Source: Prochlorococcus sp. AG-363-P08
GTDB lineage: Bacteria; Cyanobacteriota; Cyanobacteriia; PCC-6307; Cyanobiaceae
Length of the DNA stretch: 64,000 nt
Direction of reading: 5' to 3'
NCBI GenBank assembly: GCA_003278195.1
Contig: QCGE01000004.1
Coordinates: forward strand, 1-64,000
Shown here: positions 48,663-59,165 of the stretch, one piece after another
Layout of the letters: each line of letters starts with the position of its first letter
Position numbering within the stretch: the first letter of the stretch is position 1
Translations under genes and position numbers: made by a program
Notes under the pieces: model-generated
The model's input: the letters and a program-made list of their open reading frames with translations, nothing else
The model's database searches: none
Told to the model about the DNA's origin: nothing

Positions 48663-50242
48663 CTAAAAAATTTGCATTTTTACTTGCAAGCAGTCTGATG
48701 CTTGTAATTAATGGATTATGTATGCCAAGCGGCAAAACTGCAGAAAAGTTGGTAGTTCAAGTAGATGGCACATTAATCCCCGTATCAATCAAGGAACTGA
48801 CTGAATGGGGGATAGCCAAGAAAGGTACTAGATCAGAACTTGGCGTTTGGCTTAGCTTATTAGATGAAGAAAGTCAAAAAGGCTTTCTAAGAATTTTAAA
48901 AGCACCCCTTCTCAAAGAACTAAGCATGGGGCGCCAAATGTTGAAGAGTTGGGCTGGAAGGCAACTCCTTGATGAAGTCAGCGATCTACTCCTAGTGGAT
49001 GAAGACAGTAGTGGGATAACACTATTAAACACACTTGAGCAGTTACTTGAAACAAAATCTTCCGTTAGCACTCTTGATCTTCTTGATGCAATACCTGCGG
49101 AGAAAATACGCCTTGATTTAGATGCATTATTTGTTCTTGCAAGTAGATGGAGACTTCAATTAAAAAGCCAACAAAAACTTTCAGAGGCTCTTAGCAAGTT
49201 ACCTCCAACAGAAATCTCAAAAAAAAACAGAATAAGCACAGAAAATAAATCCCAAAAAGAGCCAATTGTTTTACCTTTATTTGTCCAACACCGCTCAAGA
49301 GCAATAAATCTAGAAATTTGGTATCAAATCCCTAATAAGGATAAAAAGTCCAGCTGGATACTTCTTATGCCTGGATTAGGTGGAAGTCAAAATCACTTCC
49401 GCTGGCTAGCAAGGCACTTAAATAAAAAAGGTTGGTCAGTGGTAGTTCTTGAACATCCAGGGAGTGATACTAGAGCGGTAAAAGCATTGCTGGAAGGCAG
49501 ACGAGCTCCTCCTGGTGCTGAAGTAATACCTGAAAGGATATTAGATCTTAAGGCTGTTATTTTAGCTAAAGAAAAGGGTTTTCTAAAGCTAAAACAGGAA
49601 AATTTAGTGTTAATGGGCCATTCATTAGGTGCTCTTACAGCTCTAATAGCTGGAGGAGCACTCCCAGAACCTGGGCTACAAAAACGTTGTACAAAAGCAT
49701 TAGATGATTTATCCCTTACAAATCTTTCACAATTTCTACAATGCCAATTAAATGATGTTCAACTATCAAAAAAATTGAACCTACCAAAGATAAAAGCCAT
49801 TGTTGCATTAAATAGTTTTGGCAGCTTGCTTTGGCCCAAGGAACAAGACATTAATTTAGATATACCAATTCTTCTAACAGGAGGAACTCTAGACTTAATT
49901 ACACCTCCTATAAGTGAACAACTAGGATTACTATTAGCTACTAAACCTCAAAGAAATAGTCGAGTTGTATTGGTTGAGGGTGCAAGTCATTTTTCCCCAA
50001 TCAGAATTGACAAAAAATCAATAGGCAAAAAGCAAGCAGACCTTTTTCAATTAGGTGAAGATCTTGTTGGTGTCAGGCCCTTAGAAGTACAGAACTTATT
50101 GGCTGATGAAATAACTATATTTTTAGATAGTATAGAGAACAATAAATTATCTACTAATAAATCAGTGCATAAGGAAATTAATAAAGTGAGAATACATAGT
50201 CTAAACAGAGATACAGTTAAAAGACTTCTTCATGGTCAGTAG
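48632..50242 (+). CDS. Exported alpha/beta hydrolase with DUF1400-type N-terminal domain
   Basis: Signal peptide; AEKLVVQVDGTLIPVSIKELTEW; LLMPGLGGSQNHFRWLARHL; LMGHSLGALTALIAGG. Confidence 0.87.
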   Translation: MDSGLQLKSSTKKFAFLLASSLMLVINGLCMPSGKTAEKLVVQVDGTLIPVSIKELTEWGIAKKGTRSELGVWLSLLDEESQKGFLRILKAPLLKELSMGRQMLKSWAGRQLLDEVSDLLLVDEDSSGITLLNTLEQLLETKSSVSTLDLLDAIPAEKIRLDLDALFVLASRWRLQLKSQQKLSEALSKLPPTEISKKNRISTENKSQKEPIVLPLFVQHRSRAINLEIWYQIPNKDKKSSWILLMPGLGGSQNHFRWLARHLNKKGWSVVVLEHPGSDTRAVKALLEGRRAPPGAEVIPERILDLKAVILAKEKGFLKLKQENLVLMGHSLGALTALIAGGALPEPGLQKRCTKALDDLSLTNLSQFLQCQLNDVQLSKKLNLPKIKAIVALNSFGSLLWPKEQDINLDIPILLTGGTLDLITPPISEQLGLLLATKPQRNSRVVLVEGASHFSPIRIDKKSIGKKQADLFQLGEDLVGVRPLEVQNLLADEITIFLDSIENNKLSTNKSVHKEINKVRIHSLNRDTVKRLLHGQ

Positions 50243-51255
50243 CTTATACGCGGGTCAATCATTGCAACTAAAATATCAACGAACAGACTTATCAAAACTA
50301 CTAATGACGCTATAACTACAACAATGCCTTGAACCACTGGATAGTCTCTCTGATTAATAGCTTCTTGTAGTCGCAATGCAATTCCAGGCCAGGAAAAAGT
50401 TAATTCAACAAGAAGGGCTCCACCTACCAATGAAGCAATTGTTATGCCTGTAATCGTCAAAACTGGCAACAAGGCATTTGGCAATGCGTGACGGATAATT
50501 ACTCTCTCCTCTCTAAGTCCTCTGCTTCTGGCTGCCTGAATATATCCAGAGTCAAGTGTCCTTGAAAGGTTTAGTCGTAATGCTCGACTAAATATTCCAC
50601 TAAGTAATAATCCTAGAGTGCTTGCCGGAAGAACCAGATGCCTCAAAGAGCCTTGAAGGGCTGGCCAATTAGCAGTTCTAATACTATCCAATACATAAAA
50701 ACCAGAGCCTTCTGGAGGGAGCAAAGTCGGAGGAAAACGACCACCGACCGGGAACCAACCTAAATAGACACCAAAAAGCAACTGGACCATCATTGCTGCC
50801 CAAAAAGGTGGTAAAGCATAGGTTCCAATTCCATAAATACGTCCTAAAAAATCAAGCTTTCGATTTGGGAATGCAACGCCACTAAACCCAACAATAAAAC
50901 CAAGAAAAATTGCCAGAATCAAAGAAAAGAATGCAAGCTCAATAGTTGCAGGAAGAGAGATGGAAATAATCTTAGAAACTGACTCTTCATTAATCAATGC
51001 ACTGCCCAGATCACCATGAAATAAGTCTTTAATAAATTCGATATATTGATTCCACAAAGGTTGATCTAAACCCAACTTTTCCCTAAGAGCTTCCCGAGCT
51101 GAAGAAGAAGCTCGATTACCTAAAACAGCATCAACTGGATCACCTGGTGCAATTCTAAGCAACAAAAATACGAGGCTTGAAACAAGCCAAAGCATTACTG
51201 GTGCAAGAGCAAGCCTTGTCAGGCTATATCGAAAAAGAGTGAGTCCTCTACTCAT
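50236..51255 (-). CDS. ABC transporter permease (DppB/peptide-nickel family)
   Basis: LLRIAPGDPVDAVLGNRASSSAREALREKLGLDQPLWNQYIEFIKDLFHGDLGSAL; EAA-like loop. Confidence 0.92.
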   Translation of the reverse strand: MSRGLTLFRYSLTRLALAPVMLWLVSSLVFLLLRIAPGDPVDAVLGNRASSSAREALREKLGLDQPLWNQYIEFIKDLFHGDLGSALINEESVSKIISISLPATIELAFFSLILAIFLGFIVGFSGVAFPNRKLDFLGRIYGIGTYALPPFWAAMMVQLLFGVYLGWFPVGGRFPPTLLPPEGSGFYVLDSIRTANWPALQGSLRHLVLPASTLGLLLSGIFSRALRLNLSRTLDSGYIQAARSRGLREERVIIRHALPNALLPVLTITGITIASLVGGALLVELTFSWPGIALRLQEAINQRDYPVVQGIVVVIASLVVLISLFVDILVAMIDPRISY

Positions 51256-52843
51256 TCTCTATCGCCCTCAAACGACTTAATTTCAAATGACCATTAGTAT
51301 CAAATTCGGGTTTTTCCAACTCGTTCTGTGCCCATGCCCTTGGAGTTACTAACCATACTGGCAAATATGAAGCGCCATTTGCTGCACCTTTTTCTGCCGA
51401 CTTTAAAAGACCATTTCTTTCCTCTCCTAACGTTCTATCACTAAGCTGTAAGATTCTTTTTATTTGATTGTTGGTCCAAAAGCTACCACTAGCTGCAGAT
51501 TCGCCTTCAGAGCAGAAAGAACCATTTGATTTTTTGCAACTTAGGAAAGGTGTCAAATAGGCCTCTGCATGAGGATATGCTCCTCGCCAATCAAGCATTA
51601 CAGAAGTAAATGCTCCCTTCCCAAGCTGCTTATAAACAGTAATCGACTCAACCCCCTCAAGAGTTATTTCCAAACACTCAGATAGATCTCGATTTAATTG
51701 CGCTTGCCAAGTAAGTGCCAGCAATTTATCTGCTGGAACATTTGAACGGAAAGTAAAAGGGATGCGTAGTTTCTTTTCTCCACAGTATCCAGCTTCCCTA
51801 AAAAGTTCTTTAGCCCTAATAGGATCATAACTAGGCCAAGTTTGTTCATTATGTAAGCTTACTAATGGCGGAACCATAGAATAAAGAGGTTTTCGCAGTC
51901 CATAGCTAACTCTTTCTACAATTAAGTTTCTATCGAAACTATAGAGTAAACCTTGACGAACAAGTTTATTATTTAAAGGATATAGATTGCTATTAAATGT
52001 GATGTAGCCAATTTCCAATGGACTACCCTCACCTTCACGAATCTTTCTTGCTCGAGCCATTTCATGCAAAGCAAGATGTTGATCTTCATCCAATGAATTA
52101 GACATCAAAACATCTATTTCGCCAGTTCGTAATGCTCCGAATAAAGCAGTAGAATTACTGAGCTTTATAAATTCAATTCCATTGTTATTTACAGATTTAC
52201 CCCAGTAAGATTTATTCGGTTCTAGTCTTATCTTTTGTCTACTAAATGAGGCCAATCTATAAGGTCCTGTGCCAATGAATTTATCATTTAGGAATTTATT
52301 ATTATAGCTTGAGTAAGCTATTGGAGAAATAGGTGTAAGATTGATAGAGGTAAGTAGACCTTCAAAAGAAGCAGATGGTCTTGTAAGATTTATACGCAAC
52401 TCATATGGGGAAGGTGTTTCTATAGATTTAATCCGTCCATCCAATAAATAATTAAGTCTTCCGATCTTCATAAAACGTTTAAGACTGAAAGCCATCGCCA
52501 TAGAATTAAATGGCGTACCATCATGAAAAAAAACATCATCCCGTAACGGAATAGAAATAATCCTTCCATTCTCACTAATAACAGGAAGTTCTTTAGCTAA
52601 AACTCCTTCTAGAGTTCCTTCTTTATTTATTTTATAAAGAGGGTCACCAAGAGCACTAAGCAACTGTAGTGCGTCAAAAGTACTAGCTTGTGCAGGATCT
52701 AATGAAGTGATTTTACCTGAACTTGCAACTATCAGGCGGGTACTTTTTTTGCTTAATTGACAAGAAGCTAAAGTAACTAAAAGTGGAAGGCTTAATATAA
52801 AAAAAAGCCTGTTCAGAAAAAATTTACCTCCTTTTTTAGGCAA
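51248..52843 (-). CDS. ABC transporter substrate-binding protein (SBP_bac_5 family)
   Basis: LIVASSGKITSLDPAQASTFDALQLLSALGDPLYKINKEGTLEGVLAKELP; lipobox LASC. Confidence 0.92.
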   Translation of the reverse strand: MPKKGGKFFLNRLFFILSLPLLVTLASCQLSKKSTRLIVASSGKITSLDPAQASTFDALQLLSALGDPLYKINKEGTLEGVLAKELPVISENGRIISIPLRDDVFFHDGTPFNSMAMAFSLKRFMKIGRLNYLLDGRIKSIETPSPYELRINLTRPSASFEGLLTSINLTPISPIAYSSYNNKFLNDKFIGTGPYRLASFSRQKIRLEPNKSYWGKSVNNNGIEFIKLSNSTALFGALRTGEIDVLMSNSLDEDQHLALHEMARARKIREGEGSPLEIGYITFNSNLYPLNNKLVRQGLLYSFDRNLIVERVSYGLRKPLYSMVPPLVSLHNEQTWPSYDPIRAKELFREAGYCGEKKLRIPFTFRSNVPADKLLALTWQAQLNRDLSECLEITLEGVESITVYKQLGKGAFTSVMLDWRGAYPHAEAYLTPFLSCKKSNGSFCSEGESAASGSFWTNNQIKRILQLSDRTLGEERNGLLKSAEKGAANGASYLPVWLVTPRAWAQNELEKPEFDTNGHLKLSRLRAIENE

Positions 52844-52866
52844 AGCTCTAAGTCAGAAATTGCTAT

Positions 52867-53070
52867 TCAAGTTTTAATAAAAGCGCTGTTTTGATTCTCA
52901 GGAGAGCAAAATGAAACTTGTTTTATTGATACTTCAAAAACTGGAGAGCCTTTTGGGAGCAAAGGCCATTTACGTAGCCAACAACGATTATGGTCGCCAT
53001 CAACTCCTATTACTTGAAAGACGTCATCACGATTTAGTAGTTGAACACAGTCGCCCTGATGGAGGTCCAT
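52867..53070 (-). CDS. Small conserved hypothetical protein
   Basis: MDLHQGDCVQLLNRDDVFQVIGVDGDHNRCWLRKWPLLPKGSPVFEVSIKQVSF. Confidence 0.65.
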   Translation of the reverse strand: MDLHQGDCVQLLNRDDVFQVIGVDGDHNRCWLRKWPLLPKGSPVFEVSIKQVSFCSPENQNSAFIKT

Positions 53071-53229
53071 GACAGGTTGAAGTCCTAATAGGGATTTTTA
53101 GGCTTATTTAGCCATGCAAACGTTCATGTTGAACCTTTGCCAGTACAAGTCAGCATCTGCAAACTTGCATAGTCCTATCTATAGCAAATTTGCACAGTAA
53201 GTGGGGTCAAGAAATAAATAATTTTGTCT

Positions 53230-54546
53230 TCAAAGACACCCTAAATAGGCTGCCAGCCCCTTTATCTCCTTTAGGGATTTGATAGCGAGCAAAGCTTCCT
53301 GCATCTGGCCCTCTCTAACTTTATGAGTAATAACAACTATCTCAGCATTGTCTTGGGTCGAATCAAATTGAACAATGGATTGAATAGATACTCCAGAATT
53401 TCCAAAATAGGTTCCTATCGCCCCGATAACACCTGGTGTGTCATCTGCGGTTAGACGAATATAGTTTCGCTGAACAATCTGATTCCTATCAACTAACTTG
53501 CAGTTACGCCAAGTATTTGCAGCCAATAAGGGATCTAAGGAGCCCGATTTATCTCCTACTTGACTTATCCCAGCAATGTTAAGAATATCTGCCATAACAG
53601 CTGATGCTGTAGGCCCAGCACCTGCTCCTGGGCCATAGAACATCACTTCGCCTATTGGATCACCCTCTATAAGAATTGCATTGTTAACTCCATTAACGCC
53701 AGCCAAAGGGTGATCAAAAGGGACAAGAGTTGGTTGAACGCGAATACCTAGAGACAAATCATTTGTATTACTACCTTTATTTTGGATTTTCTCTGAAACA
53801 GCAAGGAGTTTGACGCAATAACCAAGTTGATTTGCATATTCAACATCTCGAGTATTTAAATCACTTATTCCTTTAGTAGTTATTGCTTCACGGTCAATCA
53901 CCCCACCAAAAGCCAAGCCACTGAGAATTGAAATTTTATCTGCAGCATCAATTCCATCAACATCGGCGGAGGGATCAGCTTCTGCAAAACCAAGATTTTG
54001 GGCTTCTTGAAGAACGTCAGAGAATGCAACCCCTTCTCTTGCCATACGACTAAGGATGTAATTAGTGGTTCCATTAATAATTCCAGTAATACGTTGAATC
54101 CGATTAGCTCCTAATGACTGCTTAATAGGTTCAATGATCGGTATTCCTCCACCCACAGCCGCCTCAATAAGTACATACACTCCAGCGGCTGAAGCGGCAG
54201 ACTGAATTTCTTGGCCATGTCTTGCTATTAGGGCTTTATTTGCTGTCACAACAGACTTTCCTGCAGCAATCGAACGCAGAATCAAGGTTTTTGCCGGCTC
54301 GATACCTCCCAAAACTTCTACAACAATGTCCACAGAAGGGTTGTCAACAACATCTTCAGGGTTAATAGTCAAAATTGATTTGTCGATGTCTAAATTTCTT
54401 TCACGTTGAAGATCTCTTACTGCAACATGGATCAAATCCAAATCATTTACAAGAGGATGTCTACTCTCAGGATTTGCAAGAATCCTTGCCACTCCAGTTC
54501 CTACTGTCCCAAGTCCTAAAAGTCCTATGCCAATCCTTTTGCTCAT
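53230..54546 (-). CDS. hom: Homoserine dehydrogenase
   Basis: IGIGLLGLGTVGTGVARIL...GIINGTTNYILSRM; ACT domain C-term. Confidence 0.97.
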   Translation of the reverse strand: MSKRIGIGLLGLGTVGTGVARILANPESRHPLVNDLDLIHVAVRDLQRERNLDIDKSILTINPEDVVDNPSVDIVVEVLGGIEPAKTLILRSIAAGKSVVTANKALIARHGQEIQSAASAAGVYVLIEAAVGGGIPIIEPIKQSLGANRIQRITGIINGTTNYILSRMAREGVAFSDVLQEAQNLGFAEADPSADVDGIDAADKISILSGLAFGGVIDREAITTKGISDLNTRDVEYANQLGYCVKLLAVSEKIQNKGSNTNDLSLGIRVQPTLVPFDHPLAGVNGVNNAILIEGDPIGEVMFYGPGAGAGPTASAVMADILNIAGISQVGDKSGSLDPLLAANTWRNCKLVDRNQIVQRNYIRLTADDTPGVIGAIGTYFGNSGVSIQSIVQFDSTQDNAEIVVITHKVREGQMQEALLAIKSLKEIKGLAAYLGCL

Positions 54547-54582
54547 AATTTTTTTATTCAGTCAAAATTTTAAGGCCTAACA

Positions 54583-55053
54583 CTAATGCGAGATAGAATC
54601 GGAGCCATCAACGCCAAGATAATCCTTGGCTAGGTTCTTCATAGTCAAAAGGATATTCATAAATCCATTAGCTCTTGAAGGTGTAAGACTTACTTGAAGG
54701 CCTGTAGCTTCAATAAAATGTGGGTCTACATTCAGAACCTCTAAAGGAGTTAGGTTCGACAATCCATTAATCAGAAGAGCAAGCAAGCCCCTAGTAATAA
54801 GAGCATCAGATTCACCACTCCAGAAAAGGCGACCTTCTACATATTCCACATTTATAAAAACCTGTGACACACATCCCTTTACAGAAATGGCTTTATCTTT
54901 AAAGGTTGGAGGAACTTCTGGAAGTTTTTTTGCCAGCCAAAGAACGTACTCATATCTTCTTTTAGGTTCTGATGCTTGATTTAGCTTAAGCACAATTTCA
55001 TCCAAAGCTTTGCTCCCAAAGCGAGAGGTCGAAAATTGGGGCTTTTCAGTCAT
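54583..55053 (-). CDS. sufE: Fe-S cluster assembly protein SufE
   Basis: YEYVLWLAKKLPEVPPTFKDKAISVKGCVSQVFI. Confidence 0.92.
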   Translation of the reverse strand: MTEKPQFSTSRFGSKALDEIVLKLNQASEPKRRYEYVLWLAKKLPEVPPTFKDKAISVKGCVSQVFINVEYVEGRLFWSGESDALITRGLLALLINGLSNLTPLEVLNVDPHFIEATGLQVSLTPSRANGFMNILLTMKNLAKDYLGVDGSDSISH

Positions 55054-55234
55054 AGAAGAAGATCATACAAAAAAATACGCTTTTATAATAGATTTTAATT
55101 ATAAAAAATACTAATAAAAAATATCTTTTGTTAGCAAAGCTTATATAGGGTGACGTTCTTCATACTTTTTTTTAGAATTAAAACTAGAACTCAATCAGAA
55201 TAAATCGTTGTTTTAATTCTACTAATTTGTGTTG

Positions 55235-55801
55235 TTAAAAGGAATGAATACCTTTTTCAGAAATCCATCCATCAAAAGGGATATCCCATTCATCTCTTGG
55301 CAAAAGATCTTTTGATACACACTTTTCTGGAAGTACAATTAAAGAAGTAATTGACTTCCATCCAGGCTTACATCTCAACCTGTCAAAATAGCCTCCGCCA
55401 TAGCCAAGTCTAATGCCTGAATAATCTATAGCTAATGCTGGGAGCAATAAAAGCCTAAGTTGCTGGGGAAGAAGAGAAGTTGAATTAATTGGGGCAGGAA
55501 TTCCGCGTGCATCTTTACCAAGAGAAAATCCAGACCATGAATGATAGGAAAGTCTGCCATCATTATGGCTAAAGGGTAAAGCAAATTTCAATGAGGTCTT
55601 AACGAGCAATGGCCGTAGATCTATTTCACCAGCTAAAGGCCAGTAGATGCCTATAAAACTCTCAGAGCTATTCGATTCTTTTAGACCATTTAAAAGTTTT
55701 AAAGCGTTTAGTAAAATTAAGCTGTCAGATTCTGATGGCCGCTCACTTCTTATATGGCGGAAGTGATTTCTTTTCTCTTCTTTAAGACTAAAAGTATTCA
55801 T
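55235..55801 (-). CDS. 5-formyltetrahydrofolate cyclo-ligase
   Basis: IGIYWPLAGEIDLRPL...LLLPALAIDYSGIRLGYGGGYFDRL. Confidence 0.92.
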   Translation of the reverse strand: MNTFSLKEEKRNHFRHIRSERPSESDSLILLNALKLLNGLKESNSSESFIGIYWPLAGEIDLRPLLVKTSLKFALPFSHNDGRLSYHSWSGFSLGKDARGIPAPINSTSLLPQQLRLLLLPALAIDYSGIRLGYGGGYFDRLRCKPGWKSITSLIVLPEKCVSKDLLPRDEWDIPFDGWISEKGIHSF

Positions 55802-55864
55802 GTTTCGTGAATTAGTAATTTTGTAGAACTTTGTCCAAAAAATATTTACTTGAAAAAGAAATCA

Positions 55865-56329
55865 TTATCTCTGGTACCAAGCTGTCAACGAAATTGCAAG
55901 AGCGTCTGCAGCATCATCAGGACGTGGTGGAATCTGTAGATTTAATTCTCGCATAACTGCATCTAGAACTTCATTCTTATCAGCCCGGCCTGAACCCGTG
56001 AGCGCTAGCTTTATCTGCATTGGTGCGAACTCAACAACAGGGATTGAAAACCTTGCCAATGTCATTATCACAATGCCTCTAGCTTGAACAACATTAATAG
56101 TATTGTTTGAACGATAGAAGAAAAATTTCTCAACTGAGGCTAGATCTGGTTTCCATTTACGTATTAACTTGCGTAAATCACTTGCAATTTCAACCATTCT
56201 ATCTCCATCATTCTGTTCAGGACTAGTACTTATTATTCCACAATCTAGCATTAATTGATGTTTCTCACTTATCTCAATAACACCATAGCCAACACGTGCA
56301 AGGCCTGGATCAATCCCAATAATCTTCAA
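55865..56329 (-). CDS. ruvC: Holliday junction resolvase RuvC
   Basis: MKIIGIDPGLARVGYGVIE...ASVEKFFFYRSNNTINVVQARG...DDAADALAIS. Confidence 0.96.
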   Translation of the reverse strand: MKIIGIDPGLARVGYGVIEISEKHQLMLDCGIISTSPEQNDGDRMVEIASDLRKLIRKWKPDLASVEKFFFYRSNNTINVVQARGIVIMTLARFSIPVVEFAPMQIKLALTGSGRADKNEVLDAVMRELNLQIPPRPDDAADALAISLTAWYQR

Positions 56330-56334
56330 ATCAA

Positions 56335-57423
56335 CTAACTCGCTAAAGCCAATTCAAAATCTGACAGATTTGCATCTTCGCTCCTATCAAATACCTTACA
56401 AAAAACCTTAACAACTCTGTCACCAGAGTCAACTTGTTCCAGTGGGTCCTTCCTTAGGCGATGTCGCAATGAACATGAAACAACTCTCGCCACATCATCT
56501 TCCGAAACTTCTGTTCTACCTTCAAATGCAGCAAGAGCCCTTGCTGAGCGGTTAGTCACAATATCTCCTCTTAGGCCATCAACATCTAGCTCTCCACAAA
56601 CCTCCGAAATTCTCAAACGCAAATCATCATCAATACCTACTTGGTCGAGTCTCCTCTGTGCTTCTACTACTTTTTGCTGCAAAGCTTCTTGGTTAGGTTG
56701 AACTGATTGAACAAAAGTCTCCGGATCTGTATCGAAAGCAGTGCGTTGATCAACAACTTGAACTCTTAAATCCGCCTCTCGAACTGTTCTTACCTCAACA
56801 CTCATTCCAAAACGGTCTAACAACTGGGGGCGTAATTCACCCTCCTCAGGATTGCCAGAACCAATAAGGACGAAACGAGCAGGGTGCCTTACAGAAACAC
56901 CCTCTCTCTCTACTGTGTTCCAGCCGGAGGCTGCTGAATCAAGTAGTACATCAACTAAATGATCATCGAGAAGATTGACTTCATCAACGTAAAGCAAACC
57001 TCTATTGGCTTTAGCGAGTAGTCCAGGTTCAAAAGCTCTTACACCTTCACTAAGCGCCTTCTCAATATCTATCGTTCCACATAGACGATCCTCTGTTGCA
57101 CCAAGGGGTAAATCGACCATCGGAACCTGCTTGTCCTCGGACGTCAATGTCTCTCCATGCTCGATCCTTTGCCGAACTTCACTACTCTGTAAATCCGGAT
57201 CATCTAGAGAACTGTTATATGGATCACCTGCCACTACTTGAATTCCTGGCAAAAGATCTGCCAAAGCCCTAATAGTGGTGGACTTACCTGTCCCACGGTC
57301 ACCCATGATCATCACCCCCCCGATTCTTGGGTCAATGACATTGAGCAAAAGGCCCAACTTCATTTCTTCCTGGCCTATTACGGCTGTAAAGGGGAAGACC
57401 CTTCTCTTCCTAGTTGAACTCAC
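56335..57423 (-). CDS. chlI: Magnesium chelatase ATPase subunit I
   Basis: VFPFTAVIGQEEMKLGLLLNVIDPRIGGVMIMGDRGTGKSTTIRALADLLP. Confidence 0.97.
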   Translation of the reverse strand: MSSTRKRRVFPFTAVIGQEEMKLGLLLNVIDPRIGGVMIMGDRGTGKSTTIRALADLLPGIQVVAGDPYNSSLDDPDLQSSEVRQRIEHGETLTSEDKQVPMVDLPLGATEDRLCGTIDIEKALSEGVRAFEPGLLAKANRGLLYVDEVNLLDDHLVDVLLDSAASGWNTVEREGVSVRHPARFVLIGSGNPEEGELRPQLLDRFGMSVEVRTVREADLRVQVVDQRTAFDTDPETFVQSVQPNQEALQQKVVEAQRRLDQVGIDDDLRLRISEVCGELDVDGLRGDIVTNRSARALAAFEGRTEVSEDDVARVVSCSLRHRLRKDPLEQVDSGDRVVKVFCKVFDRSEDANLSDFELALAS

Positions 57424-57683
57424 GGAATAACTTCTAACGTTAAGTAAATTGTTTCATAGGCTAGGCACTACACGAACACAAAAAGAATCTTTTTTTTATT
57501 TGGAAATCACTGATATAAAAGCTTAGTGAATAAAAGAGCCATGATTTTCTAACAAATTTCAAAACTATTAATCCCTTTCATTTTTACTAAGATCAACTGC
57601 AGCAGAATGGGACTCATAGAATCGCACTAAACCACGATCCAAAAACATGACTAAATGCAGGCAATCAAATAAACGTTAAAAGG

Positions 57684-57818
57684 GTGGCATTTCGTCCAGA
57701 TCCATACGATTCTCAAAGAAAGCTGCCTAGAAAAGTGAAAAGGTTTTTAAAAACTTCAGCCAGTTTGAACTCTTTGGGACAAAAATATTTACAGGAACCT
57801 TCATTATCAGCTAAATAA
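57684..57818 (+). CDS. Candidate small basic ORF (GTG start, 44 aa) in an otherwise ORF-poor gap
   Basis: VAFRPDPYDSQRKLPRKVKRFLKTSASLNSLGQKYLQEPSLSAK. Confidence 0.25.
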   Translation: MAFRPDPYDSQRKLPRKVKRFLKTSASLNSLGQKYLQEPSLSAK

Positions 57819-58036
57819 AAAAATATTCTTAAACTCTCAATTCATATTAGAAAATAACAGCTGCAACCGATAAGTTTCAATGAATTAAGTCAAAAAGAAC
57901 AAGGAAATACCAAAAGAAAAGTAGTAAAGGCTAAGATTTAAAGTTAGATTATATATGAGTAAGCTGCTATTCAGTAAATCAAATCAATTCCTCTCCTTTA
58001 ATTGATATCGTTGCAATTCAAATAAAGTTTATTAAT

Positions 58037-59134
58037 TTAATCTATCAAAGACGGAATCATAGCTGCCACTAAGTTCCTTATTAGCTCGGTGGACCTTGGA
58101 TCATTAAAAGGTCCCTTAACGATAAAAGCAGCAACTGCTCTTCTGCCATCTGGAAGTTGAATAAGTCCTGCATCTGCGTATGCTATTCCAATATCGCCTG
58201 TTTTGTTATAAACACGGAAACCTCTAATAAGAAGATTTTTATCTGGTTCTTCTTCTGTTACACCTAAGCCTTTTAATAATCCCCCTGGTAATAATCTATT
58301 ACTAATAGAAGTGCTCATAACTTCTCTAAAAAGATCCCTTGCTCTAGTCCCCAAAACTTTATTAGTGTCAACAAGAGCGAGAGCTAATGCCAGGTCTATA
58401 GAAGTTGTAATATTAGTTCCACCCAAGTCAGGAAGCCAATTATTAATACGAGTAGACTTTAAACCTAATGAATTAAATCTTTCATTAATAAATTTGTTCC
58501 CACCAACTCTCTTGATTAATAAATTTGTCGCAGTATTGTCGCTTACTCTTATCATTTCTGTCGCAACATCATGAACTGGAAAAACAGTTCCTAATGGCTT
58601 TAATGCCATCCAACCAGCACCACCAGCGACAACATCATTGGTCAACTCAAGTAATTCATTCCACTTAATCTTTCCTTGTTCAACCAACTGAAGAGCCACA
58701 AGAAGAATGGGCATTTTAATTGAACTTGCGGCAGGAAGAGGCAAAGTAGGATTCAATTTTGCGTATGTGCCATCATCTAGAATCAACATGTAAGCACTCG
58801 CAAGCAGATCAGAGTACTGAGCTGCCGAGTTAGCCCATCTCAAACTTAAAGGTTTTAATTCATTTCTAGGCTTAAATGCTCCAACACGTAATTTAAAATT
58901 TATATTTTTATTCGGTATTAGCTGAATTTCACTATCAGCCTTAATTCCAAATAACTTACCTAAATTAAATCCACTTCCAGCCAGAATTCTCTTTTCAGAT
59001 TTATCTATCTTGCCAATTCTTAAAGCTGTACCGGCCAACAAACCAAGACCTACTCCAAAGCCAACTACTCTGGCAAAAAATCTGAACCTACGAGCCAAGC
59101 CCTTAGAACTTATGGAACTAGAACTTTTGGACAA
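58037..59134 (-). CDS. Class A beta-lactamase/PBP-like serine hydrolase
   Basis: SxxK (AASSIKM), SDN (RVSDNTATN), KTG (YNKTGDIG); N-terminal TM. Confidence 0.87.
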   Translation of the reverse strand: MSKSSSSISSKGLARRFRFFARVVGFGVGLGLLAGTALRIGKIDKSEKRILAGSGFNLGKLFGIKADSEIQLIPNKNINFKLRVGAFKPRNELKPLSLRWANSAAQYSDLLASAYMLILDDGTYAKLNPTLPLPAASSIKMPILLVALQLVEQGKIKWNELLELTNDVVAGGAGWMALKPLGTVFPVHDVATEMIRVSDNTATNLLIKRVGGNKFINERFNSLGLKSTRINNWLPDLGGTNITTSIDLALALALVDTNKVLGTRARDLFREVMSTSISNRLLPGGLLKGLGVTEEEPDKNLLIRGFRVYNKTGDIGIAYADAGLIQLPDGRRAVAAFIVKGPFNDPRSTELIRNLVAAMIPSLID

Positions 59135-59165
59135 GGGTGGACAACCTCATATGAGATGAAGGGGG

